Origin: JBBIII01 sp037446575 | GTDB taxonomy: Bacteria > Bacteroidota > Ignavibacteria > UBA10030 | Length of the DNA: 22,204 bases | NCBI GenBank assembly: GCA_037446575.1 | Contig: JBBIII010000038.1 | Coordinates: forward strand, 1-22,204 | Reading direction: 5' to 3' | Shown here: one piece after another, positions 15,118-22,204 of the stretch | Layout of the letters: each line of letters opens with the position of its first letter | How positions within the stretch are numbered: position 1 is the first letter of the stretch | The notes under the pieces: generated by a model | The model's database searches: none | Told to the model about the DNA's origin: nothing | The model's input: the letters and a program-made list of their open reading frames with translations, nothing else | Made by a program: the position numbers and the translations under genes

Positions 15118-15964
15118 ACTTACATCTGAACGCCTTGCAGAAATAGTCGCACGCGGTTATAAACTTGTTGTAACGCATGGAAATGGACCTCAAGTTGGCG
15201 CACAGCTTTTGCGTTCTGAAGCAGGATCTTCACAAACCTACTCGCTTCCTCTCGATGTTTGCGTTGCAATGACTCAGGGAGAGATTGGATTTGCTCTGCA
15301 GAATTCCTTGCAGATGATTTTTAGAAAGCTTGGCATTAAAAATCCTGTCATAACGGTACTTACTCAAGTTGTTGTTGATAAGAATGATCCTGCTTTTGAG
15401 CGCCCTACAAAACCAATTGGTCCATTTTACTCAAAGGAAACTGCGGAGCACAAGCGTAAAGAGTTAAACTGGAGTATAATCGAAGATGCGGCTCGCGGAT
15501 ATCGACGCGTTGTTGCATCTCCGTTTCCTAAAGATATCTTGGAATTAGAAGTTATTAAAGATTGTATAGAAAGAAATATTGTTGTCATTGCGGTTGGCGG
15601 CGGTGGGATACCTGTTATTTTAGAAAACGGCGAAATAAAAGGAATCGAAGCAGTTATAGACAAAGATCGCGCATCTGCTCTTTTAGCAGCGAAACTTGGC
15701 ATTGAACATTTTATTATTTCCACAGAAGTGCCGGCCGTATATATAAATTACAAAAAACCAAATCAGAAAATTCTTCGACATGTAACTGTAGCTGAAATAA
15801 AAAAATATATTGCCGAGAAACAGTTTTATGAAGGCAGTATGCTGCCAAAAATTGAAGCTGCATTGGACTTTTTAAAAAACGGAGGAAAGTTAGTTACAAT
15901 TACAGATCCTGAGCACATAATCAGCGCAATTGATAACGAGACGGGAACACGGATAACATTGTAG
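15026..15964 (+). CDS. arcC: Carbamate kinase
   Basis: Carbamate kinase converts carbamoyl phosphate and ADP to ATP and carbamate, or the reverse. The 312-residue protein has the family's usual length and landmarks: ILVAVGGNSL (5-14), VVTHGNGPQVG, RPTKPIGPFYSKETA, RRVVASPFPKDI, VIAVGGGGIPV and AVIDKDRASALLA. The start is GTG at 15026, the only possible one because an in-frame TGA lies at 15011. It has only a weak purine run upstream, so expression probably depends on coupling to argF. With the upstream OTC it forms the second half of an arginine-deiminase-type pathway; no arginine deiminase or antiporter is in the window. It is the last gene of the plus-strand cluster. Confidence 0.96.
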   Translation: MKNSILVAVGGNSLIRAGQRGTIAEQSENAKLTSERLAEIVARGYKLVVTHGNGPQVGAQLLRSEAGSSQTYSLPLDVCVAMTQGEIGFALQNSLQMIFRKLGIKNPVITVLTQVVVDKNDPAFERPTKPIGPFYSKETAEHKRKELNWSIIEDAARGYRRVVASPFPKDILELEVIKDCIERNIVVIAVGGGGIPVILENGEIKGIEAVIDKDRASALLAAKLGIEHFIISTEVPAVYINYKKPNQKILRHVTVAEIKKYIAEKQFYEGSMLPKIEAALDFLKNGGKLVTITDPEHIISAIDNETGTRITL

Positions 15965-16183
15965 TTGTGTTGTATTTTTTTATCTCTAAAGTGCATTAGA
16001 AATATCTTTCGATCTTGTGTCATTTTAACTTTTTGTTTTCTTAGAAAATTTTGAAAATGTAAGAGGGATTAAGTTATTGGCAAGCAAAGTGTTAGAGAAA
16101 CTGATTCTTTTCTATTGATTTTTCGGATTCATTTATGTTAAAATTTGGCTCTTAAAAAGCATTTCAATAACTTTAAAAAAAAT

Positions 16184-17536
16184 TCAATGTCTTTTATCCC
16201 AGCCCCTTATTCCTTTATCATCCACAATAGTTAAGATAAGTGGCTTAGATTCCGGTTTGTTGTGTGTAATCTTGAATGCATTTGAAATTCGTTCACGCGC
16301 AGAACCAATTACATTTTCTCGATCTGTATAGAATACTGCAAGCAAATCGCCTATTTCTATTTTATCACCAACTTTTTTCTTTAAAATTATTCCAGCTTTC
16401 ATGTCAATTACATCATCTAACTTTTGCCGTCCTGCGCCAAGTATAATGTTCGTTAAACCAAGTTCCAACGAATCAATTGCGTTTATAAATCCATTATCAA
16501 TTGATTTTATTTCCATTGCAAACTTTGGAAGTGGATAACGTTCTAAATTTTCTATTGCTTCAATATCTCCGCCTTGCGCTCTTACAAGCTCTAAAAATTT
16601 ATTATAAGCTGAGCCGTTCTCAATTGCTTCGTAGCATTTTTCGATTCCCTCTTCAATCGAGTTTGCTTTCTTTCCGAGAAAAACCATCGCTCCCGATAGA
16701 GTGTAAGTTACTTCCATCAGGTCGCTCGATAAATCATTCTTGCCAATTGTCCCGCGCAAACATTCAACAGATTCAACAACTTCCAACCAATTACCAATCG
16801 TCGCGCCAAGCGGTTGATTCATATCTGTAACAAATCCGACTGTTTCTTTACCAAATCCGTTTCCTATTTCAACAAGTGTTTTAGCTAATTCAAGTGATTG
16901 CTCGTAAGATTGCATAAAGGCGCCGCGGCCAGTTTTTATATCGAGTACAAGAGCATCTATTCCTTCTGCAAGTTTTTTACTCATGATACTGCCGGCAATA
17001 AGCGGAATACATTCCACTGTTGCGGTTACATCGCGCAGAGCATACATCTTTTTATCAGCCGGTGCAATTTCATTTGTTTGGCCAATCATTACAAGACCAG
17101 CTTCGCGAATAACTTTCTTATATTCCGGAATTGTTAAATTTGTTCGGAAACCGGGAATTGATTCCAATTTATCGAGCGTACCGCCAGTGTGACCAAGCCC
17201 GCGACCCGAAATCATTGGAACCGGAACGCCGCAAGCCGCAACTATCGGCGCAAGAATTAGCGAAACCTTATCTCCCACGCCTCCGGTAGAATGCTTATCT
17301 ACCTTGATTCCGGGAATTTCAGAAAGATTTAGAACTTCACCTGAATGAAGCATTAATCGCGTAAACGTAAGGGTTTCCTCTTTGCTCATTCCGCGAAAGT
17401 AACAAGCCATTAGAAAAGCAGAAATCTGATAATCGGGTACTTTGCCATCTACATAATTTTTAATAAGAAACTGAAATTCTTCTTCGGTCAGCGAGTTGCC
17501 TTCGCGTTTTTTTCTTATAAGTTCTACGATGTTCAT
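16184..17536 (-). CDS. deoA: Pyrimidine-nucleoside / thymidine phosphorylase
   Basis: This enzyme splits thymidine (and probably uridine and deoxyuridine) with phosphate into base and (deoxy)ribose-1-phosphate in pyrimidine salvage. The 450-residue protein has the phosphate-binding VDKHSTGGVGDKVS (79-92) and the family signature SGRGLGHTGGTLDKLESIPG (110-129). These are followed by the alpha/beta domain and a C-terminal AGIILKKKVGDKIEIGDLLA biotinyl-like segment. The N-terminal KVPDYQISAFLMACYFRGM resembles the Gram-positive Pdp form, so broad pyrimidine specificity is likely; deoA versus pdp cannot be settled by eye. It is the last gene of its run. No Shine-Dalgarno is visible because a heptamer repeat occupies the leader. 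Confidence 0.95.
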   Translation of the reverse strand: MNIVELIRKKREGNSLTEEEFQFLIKNYVDGKVPDYQISAFLMACYFRGMSKEETLTFTRLMLHSGEVLNLSEIPGIKVDKHSTGGVGDKVSLILAPIVAACGVPVPMISGRGLGHTGGTLDKLESIPGFRTNLTIPEYKKVIREAGLVMIGQTNEIAPADKKMYALRDVTATVECIPLIAGSIMSKKLAEGIDALVLDIKTGRGAFMQSYEQSLELAKTLVEIGNGFGKETVGFVTDMNQPLGATIGNWLEVVESVECLRGTIGKNDLSSDLMEVTYTLSGAMVFLGKKANSIEEGIEKCYEAIENGSAYNKFLELVRAQGGDIEAIENLERYPLPKFAMEIKSIDNGFINAIDSLELGLTNIILGAGRQKLDDVIDMKAGIILKKKVGDKIEIGDLLAVFYTDRENVIGSARERISNAFKITHNKPESKPLILTIVDDKGIRGWDKRH

Positions 17537-17541
17537 AGTTT

Positions 17542-17562
17542 AGTTATCAGTTATCAGTATTC
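17542..17562. repeat. Heptanucleotide tandem array (3 units) at a gene junction
   Basis: The units AGTTATC, AGTTATC and AGTATTC lie on the plus strand. The array encodes the C-terminal residues and stop of the NUDIX gene and fills the 10-base gap before the phosphorylase ATG at 17536, so the phosphorylase has no purine-rich ribosome-binding site. Confidence 0.75.
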
Positions 17563-18104
17563 AGGTTTTTAAGTTTTTTATCTGTAAGCAAAATTCCGAT
17601 TATACTTTTTCCATCCACAATTTCACCAGATTCAATCATCTCTATAGCTCTTTTCATTGGAATCTCATGAAGCGTAATAGTATGTTCGCCTTCTTCCAAA
17701 GATTGACCTTGCGTAGATTTTTTCAATCTAGTCGCTAAATAGCAATGTAAAATTTCATTACAGAACCCCGGTGTTGTGTAAAACGAAGTCAATTTTTCTA
17801 AAGTCGAGGCTTCATACCCTGTCTCTTCTCTAAGTTCGCGCTTAGCGCAAACAAGCGGATCTTCATTTGCGTCAAGTTTGCCTGCGGGCAATTCAAATAT
17901 ATATTTTTTAGCAGGGTAACGAAATTGACTGACGAAAAGAATATTGCCATTATCTAAAACTGGCACAATAACTGCGCCTCCGGGGTGGCTAACAATTTCG
18001 CGGCGGCGTGTTTCTCCACCATTGTCTCTTATCTCTTCTACTAAGAGATCAATTATACGTCCACAAAATATTCGTTCGGATTTAATCACTTTTTGGGGGA
18101 GCAT
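17547..18104 (-). CDS. NUDIX hydrolase (ADP-ribose pyrophosphatase-like)
   Basis: This 185-residue cytosolic hydrolase cleaves a nucleoside diphosphate linked to another moiety. The Nudix box is complete at residues 75-97 (GKLDAN-E-DPLVCAK-RELREETGY). The preceding REIVSHPGGAVIVPVLDNG and LFVSQFRYPAKKYIFELPAG are typical of the ADP-ribose pyrophosphatase (NudF/YqkG-like) branch, so ADP-ribose is the likeliest substrate. The ATG at 18104 gives a 23-base overlap with the MscS gene; the leader shows only AAAAG. The C-terminus (LNTDN) is encoded by a heptanucleotide repeat and may be variable between strains. Confidence 0.93.
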   Translation of the reverse strand: MLPQKVIKSERIFCGRIIDLLVEEIRDNGGETRRREIVSHPGGAVIVPVLDNGNILFVSQFRYPAKKYIFELPAGKLDANEDPLVCAKRELREETGYEASTLEKLTSFYTTPGFCNEILHCYLATRLKKSTQGQSLEEGEHTITLHEIPMKRAIEMIESGEIVDGKSIIGILLTDKKLKNLNTDN

Positions 18105-19191
18105 CTTTTATTTCACTTGGAATTTTTACGAGATGCGTTGTATAACCTGATGAAATTCCGGCTTTTAAAAATTGAGTATAAATATTCTCGCGAAGCGCCG
18201 CCTCAACAAATCCTTTTTTCTCCAAATTATCTACACGGCAAATAAGCTGAAGGATACAAGCAGATTCTTTCATTGCGCTAAATAAAATAAATGGAGGCGG
18301 AGTATCAAGTATATCGCTAATTTTAGCCGCTTGTTTTAACATTATATCCTGTGCTACTTCGATTGGTGTTCCGTATGCCACGCTTACTTCAACAAGAACT
18401 CGACTTTCTTTATTAGGATAAGAAAAATTTATTATTTTCGCCTTTGTCAATTCTGTATTTGGACTAATGATTAAGTTATTGTCGAAATCAAGTATGCTTG
18501 TACTACGCAACCCAATTTCATAAACATCGCCTATTTCGCCCGAAGGAAGTTTTATACGGTCTCCAACCCGAAAAGGACGATCAATCATAATAACAAAACC
18601 AGCAATCATATTCGCAAGAGTTTCTTGCGCCGCCAATGCAATTGCAACAGAGCCGCCTCCAAGAAATACAAGAAGACTGCTAACATTAATGCCGAAATGG
18701 CCAAGTGTGATTACAGCGGCAATAAATAAAACTACAATAATCGTAAGTTTGTTTAAAAGTGGGAGCAAAGCTTTATTTATTGTTTCGCTGGCATGTTTGG
18801 CATGTTTATGAATTAAATGCTTTAAAGAAATATCTATAATGCGTACGACAAGCATCGTTAATAAAAAAATAAAAACTACAAATAAAATTCCCTCTGCATA
18901 TACTAAAAAATGGCGTCCGATTTGGTCCGTTTTAGCAATTCCGTTGCAAATTTCTTTAATTGCAAGGTAGAAAGCGATGACAAAAGTAAGACCTCTTAGG
19001 CGGATAAGAACAGCTCGCAAAATCTGATCATCCAATTCAGTTTTTGTTTTTACAAATATTTTTTTTCCTAATATTTGTAAAAAAAATTTAATAAATAGGC
19101 CAACTACTAAAACTGTGATAAAAGTGATAATACCGTTCCAGATATAGAGCGGTATTCCACTTATTACATATTGTTTTACTTGTTCAATCAT
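18082..19191 (-). CDS. MscS-family small-conductance mechanosensitive channel
   Basis: This 369-residue inner-membrane channel opens under membrane tension to release solutes in hypo-osmotic shock. There are hydrophobic segments near residues 17-42, 62-80, 98-120 and 148-165. The glycine/alanine-rich pore helix follows (LGGGSVAIALAAQETLANMIAGF, about 177-199, given here as a region), then the beta domain RPFRVGDRIKLPSGEIGDVYEIGLRST. The C-terminal domain, with SPNTELTKAKIINFS, is normal. It is larger than E. coli MscS (286) because of extra N-terminal helices. The gene starts 90 bases after pyrE ends and overlaps the NUDIX gene, which implies co-transcription with it. Confidence 0.94.
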   Translation of the reverse strand: MIEQVKQYVISGIPLYIWNGIITFITVLVVGLFIKFFLQILGKKIFVKTKTELDDQILRAVLIRLRGLTFVIAFYLAIKEICNGIAKTDQIGRHFLVYAEGILFVVFIFLLTMLVVRIIDISLKHLIHKHAKHASETINKALLPLLNKLTIIVVLFIAAVITLGHFGINVSSLLVFLGGGSVAIALAAQETLANMIAGFVIMIDRPFRVGDRIKLPSGEIGDVYEIGLRSTSILDFDNNLIISPNTELTKAKIINFSYPNKESRVLVEVSVAYGTPIEVAQDIMLKQAAKISDILDTPPPFILFSAMKESACILQLICRVDNLEKKGFVEAALRENIYTQFLKAGISSGYTTHLVKIPSEIKDAPPKSD

Positions 19192-19281
19192 CGTATATAA
19201 AACTTTTTAGTTAGAATTCGATTAAAAAGTTATTATAAAACCGAAACTATAATTTTTATGACTTTATTTTTTTAGTAATGA

Positions 19282-19863
19282 TTAATAATTTCCCCTACTT
19301 CCGGGTTTTTCTGGCTTGCTACCGGATTTACACAAAGGGCATTCTTCTGGTTTGTATGCTGTAACTTCCATTCTCAAAACTGCAAATTCTTTTGTATCAA
19401 AATGTATCTTTCCGTTACTTCTATCAACAATACAAGCGGCGCCAACAAGACATCCCTTAGCGTCATTAACAAGCTCGATAACTTCTTTTGTAGAGCCGCC
19501 GGTTGTTACAACATCTTCAACAACAAGTACGCGTTCGCCAGGCATTATTTCAAAACCACGGCGTAATTCCATCTTTCCTTCTTTTCGTTCTGCAAAGATA
19601 GTGCGTGCACCAAGCATCCGTCCTACTTCCGTGCCGACAACAATGCCGCCGATAGCTGGAGAAATTACTACCTCAATTTCGCTGTACTCAAAGTGACGAG
19701 CGATTTCGCCCGAAAACAAATGTAAGTACTTCGGAAATTGAAGAACACGGGCGCACTGAAAATATTGCGAACTGTGTCTACCCGAAGTTAATTGGAAATG
19801 TCCTTCAAGTAGAGCTTTTGTCTCTTTAAATATATCTATTATTTGTTCTTGCGGAAGTTTCAT
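19282..19863 (-). CDS. pyrE: Orotate phosphoribosyltransferase
   Basis: PyrE joins orotate to PRPP to make OMP in de novo pyrimidine synthesis. The 193-residue protein has the type-I phosphoribosyltransferase loop RVLVVEDVVTTGGSTKE (111-127), an orotate-binding N-terminus with LTSGRHSSQYFQCARV (25-40) and the catalytic loop AERKEGKMELRRGF (91-104). The C-terminal PEECPLCKSGSKPEKPGSR, with a CPLC pair, matches the short Thermus-type PyrE subgroup. No other pyr gene is adjacent; pyrimidine salvage is served by the phosphorylase two genes further on. A 32-base gap separates it from the small membrane protein upstream. Confidence 0.95.
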   Translation of the reverse strand: MKLPQEQIIDIFKETKALLEGHFQLTSGRHSSQYFQCARVLQFPKYLHLFSGEIARHFEYSEIEVVISPAIGGIVVGTEVGRMLGARTIFAERKEGKMELRRGFEIMPGERVLVVEDVVTTGGSTKEVIELVNDAKGCLVGAACIVDRSNGKIHFDTKEFAVLRMEVTAYKPEECPLCKSGSKPEKPGSRGNY

Positions 19864-19895
19864 ATTTATTATTTAATCAAATGTGGATTACCCGT

Positions 19896-20306
19896 TTATC
19901 TTGCGTTAAATATTATTATTGCTTCATAACTAAATATTGTATTTAAAATTAGAATTGCGATCAAAAGAATAATTATGATGGCCACCCAAATTATTTGCAG
20001 AGCATAGACCTGTTTAAGAGTTTTAAAAGCATCCATTAAAATATTTATATCCTTTCCTGATGTTTCCACCATTTGTCTGAAAGAATAAGATACGCTATTA
20101 GTCCATACGCCAAATACAATAGATAAAATTGTAAGAAGAAGATAAGAGAAACCGCGAAGAGGATGCTTCACAATTGTGAAACCGCAGAAAACTCCTATAA
20201 TAATTCCTAAAAAAATTAATAGTATAGCGGCGAATTTCATATACTGCGCCAATTTTGCTATAAAGTTATTTTGTTCTTCAGAAAATTCAAAAGATTCATC
20301 TGCCAT
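19896..20306 (-). CDS. Small three-helix membrane protein of unknown function
   Basis: This 136-residue protein has a soluble acidic N-terminus (MADESFEFSEEQNNFI) and three clear hydrophobic segments near residues 25-46, 53-75 and 103-126. The segment between the second and third helices (SFRQMVETSGKDINILMDAFKTLKQVY) is amphipathic. The layout is reminiscent of DUF5362-type proteins, but I cannot make that assignment securely. AAGGA stands 8 bases before the ATG. It lies 12 bases after murI and 32 before pyrE, so it is probably co-transcribed with them; that gives no clue to function. Confidence 0.75.
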   Translation of the reverse strand: MADESFEFSEEQNNFIAKLAQYMKFAAILLIFLGIIIGVFCGFTIVKHPLRGFSYLLLTILSIVFGVWTNSVSYSFRQMVETSGKDINILMDAFKTLKQVYALQIIWVAIIIILLIAILILNTIFSYEAIIIFNAR

Positions 20307-20318
20307 AATCGGTTCCTT

Positions 20319-21128
20319 TTATTTTAAAAATCCTTCAACACGATGTACTTTGCCTAATTTATTCCCTAAAAAGCGCTCGCCAATTTCTGTGAATTTATGT
20401 GGAACATCGCTTACAAAAAATTGCAGATTAGGTTTAAGTGCGCTTTGATTTTCTATTTTCAAATCTTTTAAAATACTTTTAACTACTACTGCCGTTGCTT
20501 CTCCAGAATCTATTAATGCAACAGATTTTTTCAAAGTTCTATCAATTACGTCCCGTAAAATTGGATAATGTGTGCATCCTAATATAAGCGTGTCTATCTT
20601 CTCAAGAGTCAATGGAAAAAGGTACTCTTTTGCTATCAACTCTGTGGCTTTGTGATTTACCCACCCCTCTTCTGCTAAAGGAACAAACAGCGGGCAAGGT
20701 TGACTAAAAACTTTTATATCAGGATCAAGTTGTCGGATTGCATTTGTATATGCGTTGCTTAGCACCGTTCCAATTGTACCTATAATTCCAATTCGCTGTC
20801 TCTTTGTCGCTTGAACTGCGGCTTCAGCTCCGGGCTGAATAACTCCTATTACCGGTACTTTCGCGCGCTTTTGCACAACATCCAAAGCAACTGCCGATAC
20901 CGTATTGCAGGCAATTACTATTAACTTGACTTTGTGTTTGAGCAATACATCTGTATCCTGCAAAGCGTATTCCCGTACAACTTGCGGCGATTTTGGACCG
21001 TATGGGACTCGTGCTGTGTCACCAAAATACACAATATTTTCATGCGGTAAATTCTGTGTCATCGCACGTACTACGGTTAGTCCGCCAACGCCAGAATCAA
21101 ATACACCTATGGGTTGCGTGTTATTCAT
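20319..21128 (-). CDS. murI: Glutamate racemase
   Basis: MurI makes D-glutamate from L-glutamate for peptidoglycan. The 269-residue protein has the normal length. The family blocks are GVFDSGVGGLTVV (8-20, with D11), VIACNTVSAVALD (71-83, catalytic C74) and LILGCTHYPIL (181-191, second catalytic C185 and H187). It is the first gene of the minus-strand run ending with the phosphorylase. Upstream lies a 244-base, very AT-rich divergent gap with no promoter I can name confidently. Identification is secure. Confidence 0.97.
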   Translation of the reverse strand: MNNTQPIGVFDSGVGGLTVVRAMTQNLPHENIVYFGDTARVPYGPKSPQVVREYALQDTDVLLKHKVKLIVIACNTVSAVALDVVQKRAKVPVIGVIQPGAEAAVQATKRQRIGIIGTIGTVLSNAYTNAIRQLDPDIKVFSQPCPLFVPLAEEGWVNHKATELIAKEYLFPLTLEKIDTLILGCTHYPILRDVIDRTLKKSVALIDSGEATAVVVKSILKDLKIENQSALKPNLQFFVSDVPHKFTEIGERFLGNKLGKVHRVEGFLK

Positions 21129-21372
21129 CGGTGTTCAATATAATAATTTTTATTTAATGGTGTAAAATTTCAGACAATAAAATAATTTTTACATGCTTCA
21201 TAAAGTTAAATCTATCCTGTGTTTATCTACTTAATTTTTCCGCTTTTAATATTCTTGTGATATTATTACATTATCCGACTCGTGAAAAATAGTTAATTTT
21301 ATTGTAATTAATTTTCAAATGTATTAATATTTAGTGCTGTTTTACTAAACAAATCATAATAATGAGTACAAC

Positions 21373-22038
21373 TTGCCTCTTTTTAATATAGTTCATATTG
21401 TCATTATATTGTCAATTCCGCTTTGCGCATATCTCTTTGCAAAGTGGACTGAAAAGAGTTCAACAAAAAATAGGTTGATAGCTAAAACGCTTGGAGCTAT
21501 CATCGGCGGAAATGAGCTTATTTGGTATGGTTACGTGATCAACAAAAGCTGGGTAAGTTTTCCATACGGTTTGCCGCTTGATTTATGCGATATTGTTCTT
21601 TGGCTTACTGTTTATACTCTTCTGACATTTAAACAATGGTCTTTCAATCTCATTTACTATTGGGGTATAGCTGGCACAAGCATGGCTGTGATTACTCCAG
21701 ATTTTGCCTCCTCGTTTCCGTCCTACATTTCGATCAAATTTCTATTTGCCCATGGATGCGTAGTAATGGCAATTCTTTTTCTTGTTTGGAGCAAATCTAT
21801 TCGACCAGATACCGGTTCTTGGTGGAAGTCATTACTATGGTTAAATCTATATGCCTCAATAATTGGAATTTATAATTTCATCTTTAAAACAAATTATTTC
21901 TATTTATGTTATAAGCCGGCAAGCGCCACACTTTTGGATTATCTCGGTCCCTGGCCCTTATATATTTTTATCGGAGAGTTAATTGCAATAGGTCTGTTTT
22001 ATTTATTATACTTACCGTTCAGAAAAATCCGTTATTAA
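21373..22038 (+). CDS. TIGR02206/YwaF-like integral membrane protein
   Basis: This 221-residue protein has six to seven hydrophobic segments and the pattern of the TIGR02206 (Bacillus YwaF-like) family: FNIVHIVIILSIPLC near the start, GNELIWYGY, LPLDLCDIVLWLTVYTLLT, YYWGIAGTSMAVITPDF, FLFAHGCVVMAILFLV and the final GPWPLYIFIGELIAIGLFYLL. The function is unknown. The only open start is TTG at 21373, with no good Shine-Dalgarno. An ATG 10 bases upstream (21363) reads in a different frame for nine codons before a stop, so an N-terminal frameshift is possible. It stands alone on the plus strand, divergent from murI. Confidence 0.8.
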   Translation: MPLFNIVHIVIILSIPLCAYLFAKWTEKSSTKNRLIAKTLGAIIGGNELIWYGYVINKSWVSFPYGLPLDLCDIVLWLTVYTLLTFKQWSFNLIYYWGIAGTSMAVITPDFASSFPSYISIKFLFAHGCVVMAILFLVWSKSIRPDTGSWWKSLLWLNLYASIIGIYNFIFKTNYFYLCYKPASATLLDYLGPWPLYIFIGELIAIGLFYLLYLPFRKIRY

Positions 22039-22204
22039 AATATGCGCTGAATTCTTTCTATATAAATCGGATAAAGTGAGGAGAAGAATTACTTCAAGAC
22101 TGCCCATCGAAATGTAAAATGTTGTGTTACTAAAAAGTTAATCAGCTGGAACTGTTATCTGGCTATTAATTAATAAACCAAAAATGAAATATGATATAAG
22201 CATT

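Noticed and set aside
15965..16183. Terminator expected in the convergent gap between arcC and the phosphorylase gene
   Set aside because: T-rich runs are present but no GC-containing stem precedes them on either strand, so nothing could be called.
19201..19231. AACTTTTTA / TAAAAAGTT inverted repeat between pyrE and mscS
   Set aside because: Nine A/T-dominated pairs around a 13-base loop in a very AT-rich gap are expected by chance and too weak for a terminator.
22039..22204. Possible start of another gene at the window end
   Set aside because: No open frame of useful length or recognisable sequence is present in these 166 bases.

Overview
The window looks like an AT-rich Gram-negative chromosome of the Bacteroidota/Ignavibacteriota/Chlorobiota (FCB) type. 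The evidence is a GWxTD-domain protein next to a BamA-like outer-membrane protein, a family-9 (heptosyltransferase-type) glycosyltransferase implying lipopolysaccharide, many TTG/GTG starts and short gene gaps. An Ignavibacteriota-like lineage is my best guess, but this rests on gene content and no marker gene is present to confirm it. I found no rRNA, tRNA, CRISPR array, transposase or phage gene.

Region A (349-11433, all minus strand) is one tightly packed run of eleven genes, read from high to low coordinate: glycosyltransferase 9, DUF3108 secreted protein, deoxyhypusine-synthase-like protein, CPBP membrane protease, small zinc-finger/DUF2007 protein, cdsA, rimO, GWxTD protein, BamA-like protein, UbiA prenyltransferase and rnhB. 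Most genes overlap or are separated by fewer than about 30 bases. Envelope and lipid functions dominate.

Region B (11647-15964, plus strand) is an island of four genes in the opposite orientation: a divergent PurC (SAICAR synthetase) homologue, a P-loop protein resembling archaeal cyclic 2,3-diphosphoglycerate synthetase, ornithine carbamoyltransferase and carbamate kinase. The last two together can turn citrulline and phosphate into ornithine, carbamate and ATP, yet no arginine deiminase is present. The first two have no obvious place in that pathway. This is the best candidate for an undescribed system here. The ornithine carbamoyltransferase frame runs about 30 codons past the family's usual end and overlaps carbamate kinase by 92 bases, which suggests a frameshift.

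Region C (16184-21128, minus strand) reads from murI (glutamate racemase) through a small membrane protein, pyrE, an MscS-type channel and a NUDIX hydrolase to a pyrimidine-nucleoside/thymidine phosphorylase. It combines pyrimidine salvage/synthesis with housekeeping. A plus-strand TIGR02206/YwaF-like membrane protein follows at 21373-22038, and the last 166 bases hold nothing I can recognise.

Non-coding structure: a 28-bp palindrome occurs twice (6-33 with one mismatch; 14060-14087 perfect, inside the region B operon). A separate 14-bp-stem hairpin follows the purC-like gene. Three short arrays with a 7-base period sit at gene edges (10342-10376, 10414-10434, 17542-17562). One of them encodes the hydrophobic core of a signal peptide, and two replace the usual ribosome-binding region of the next gene.
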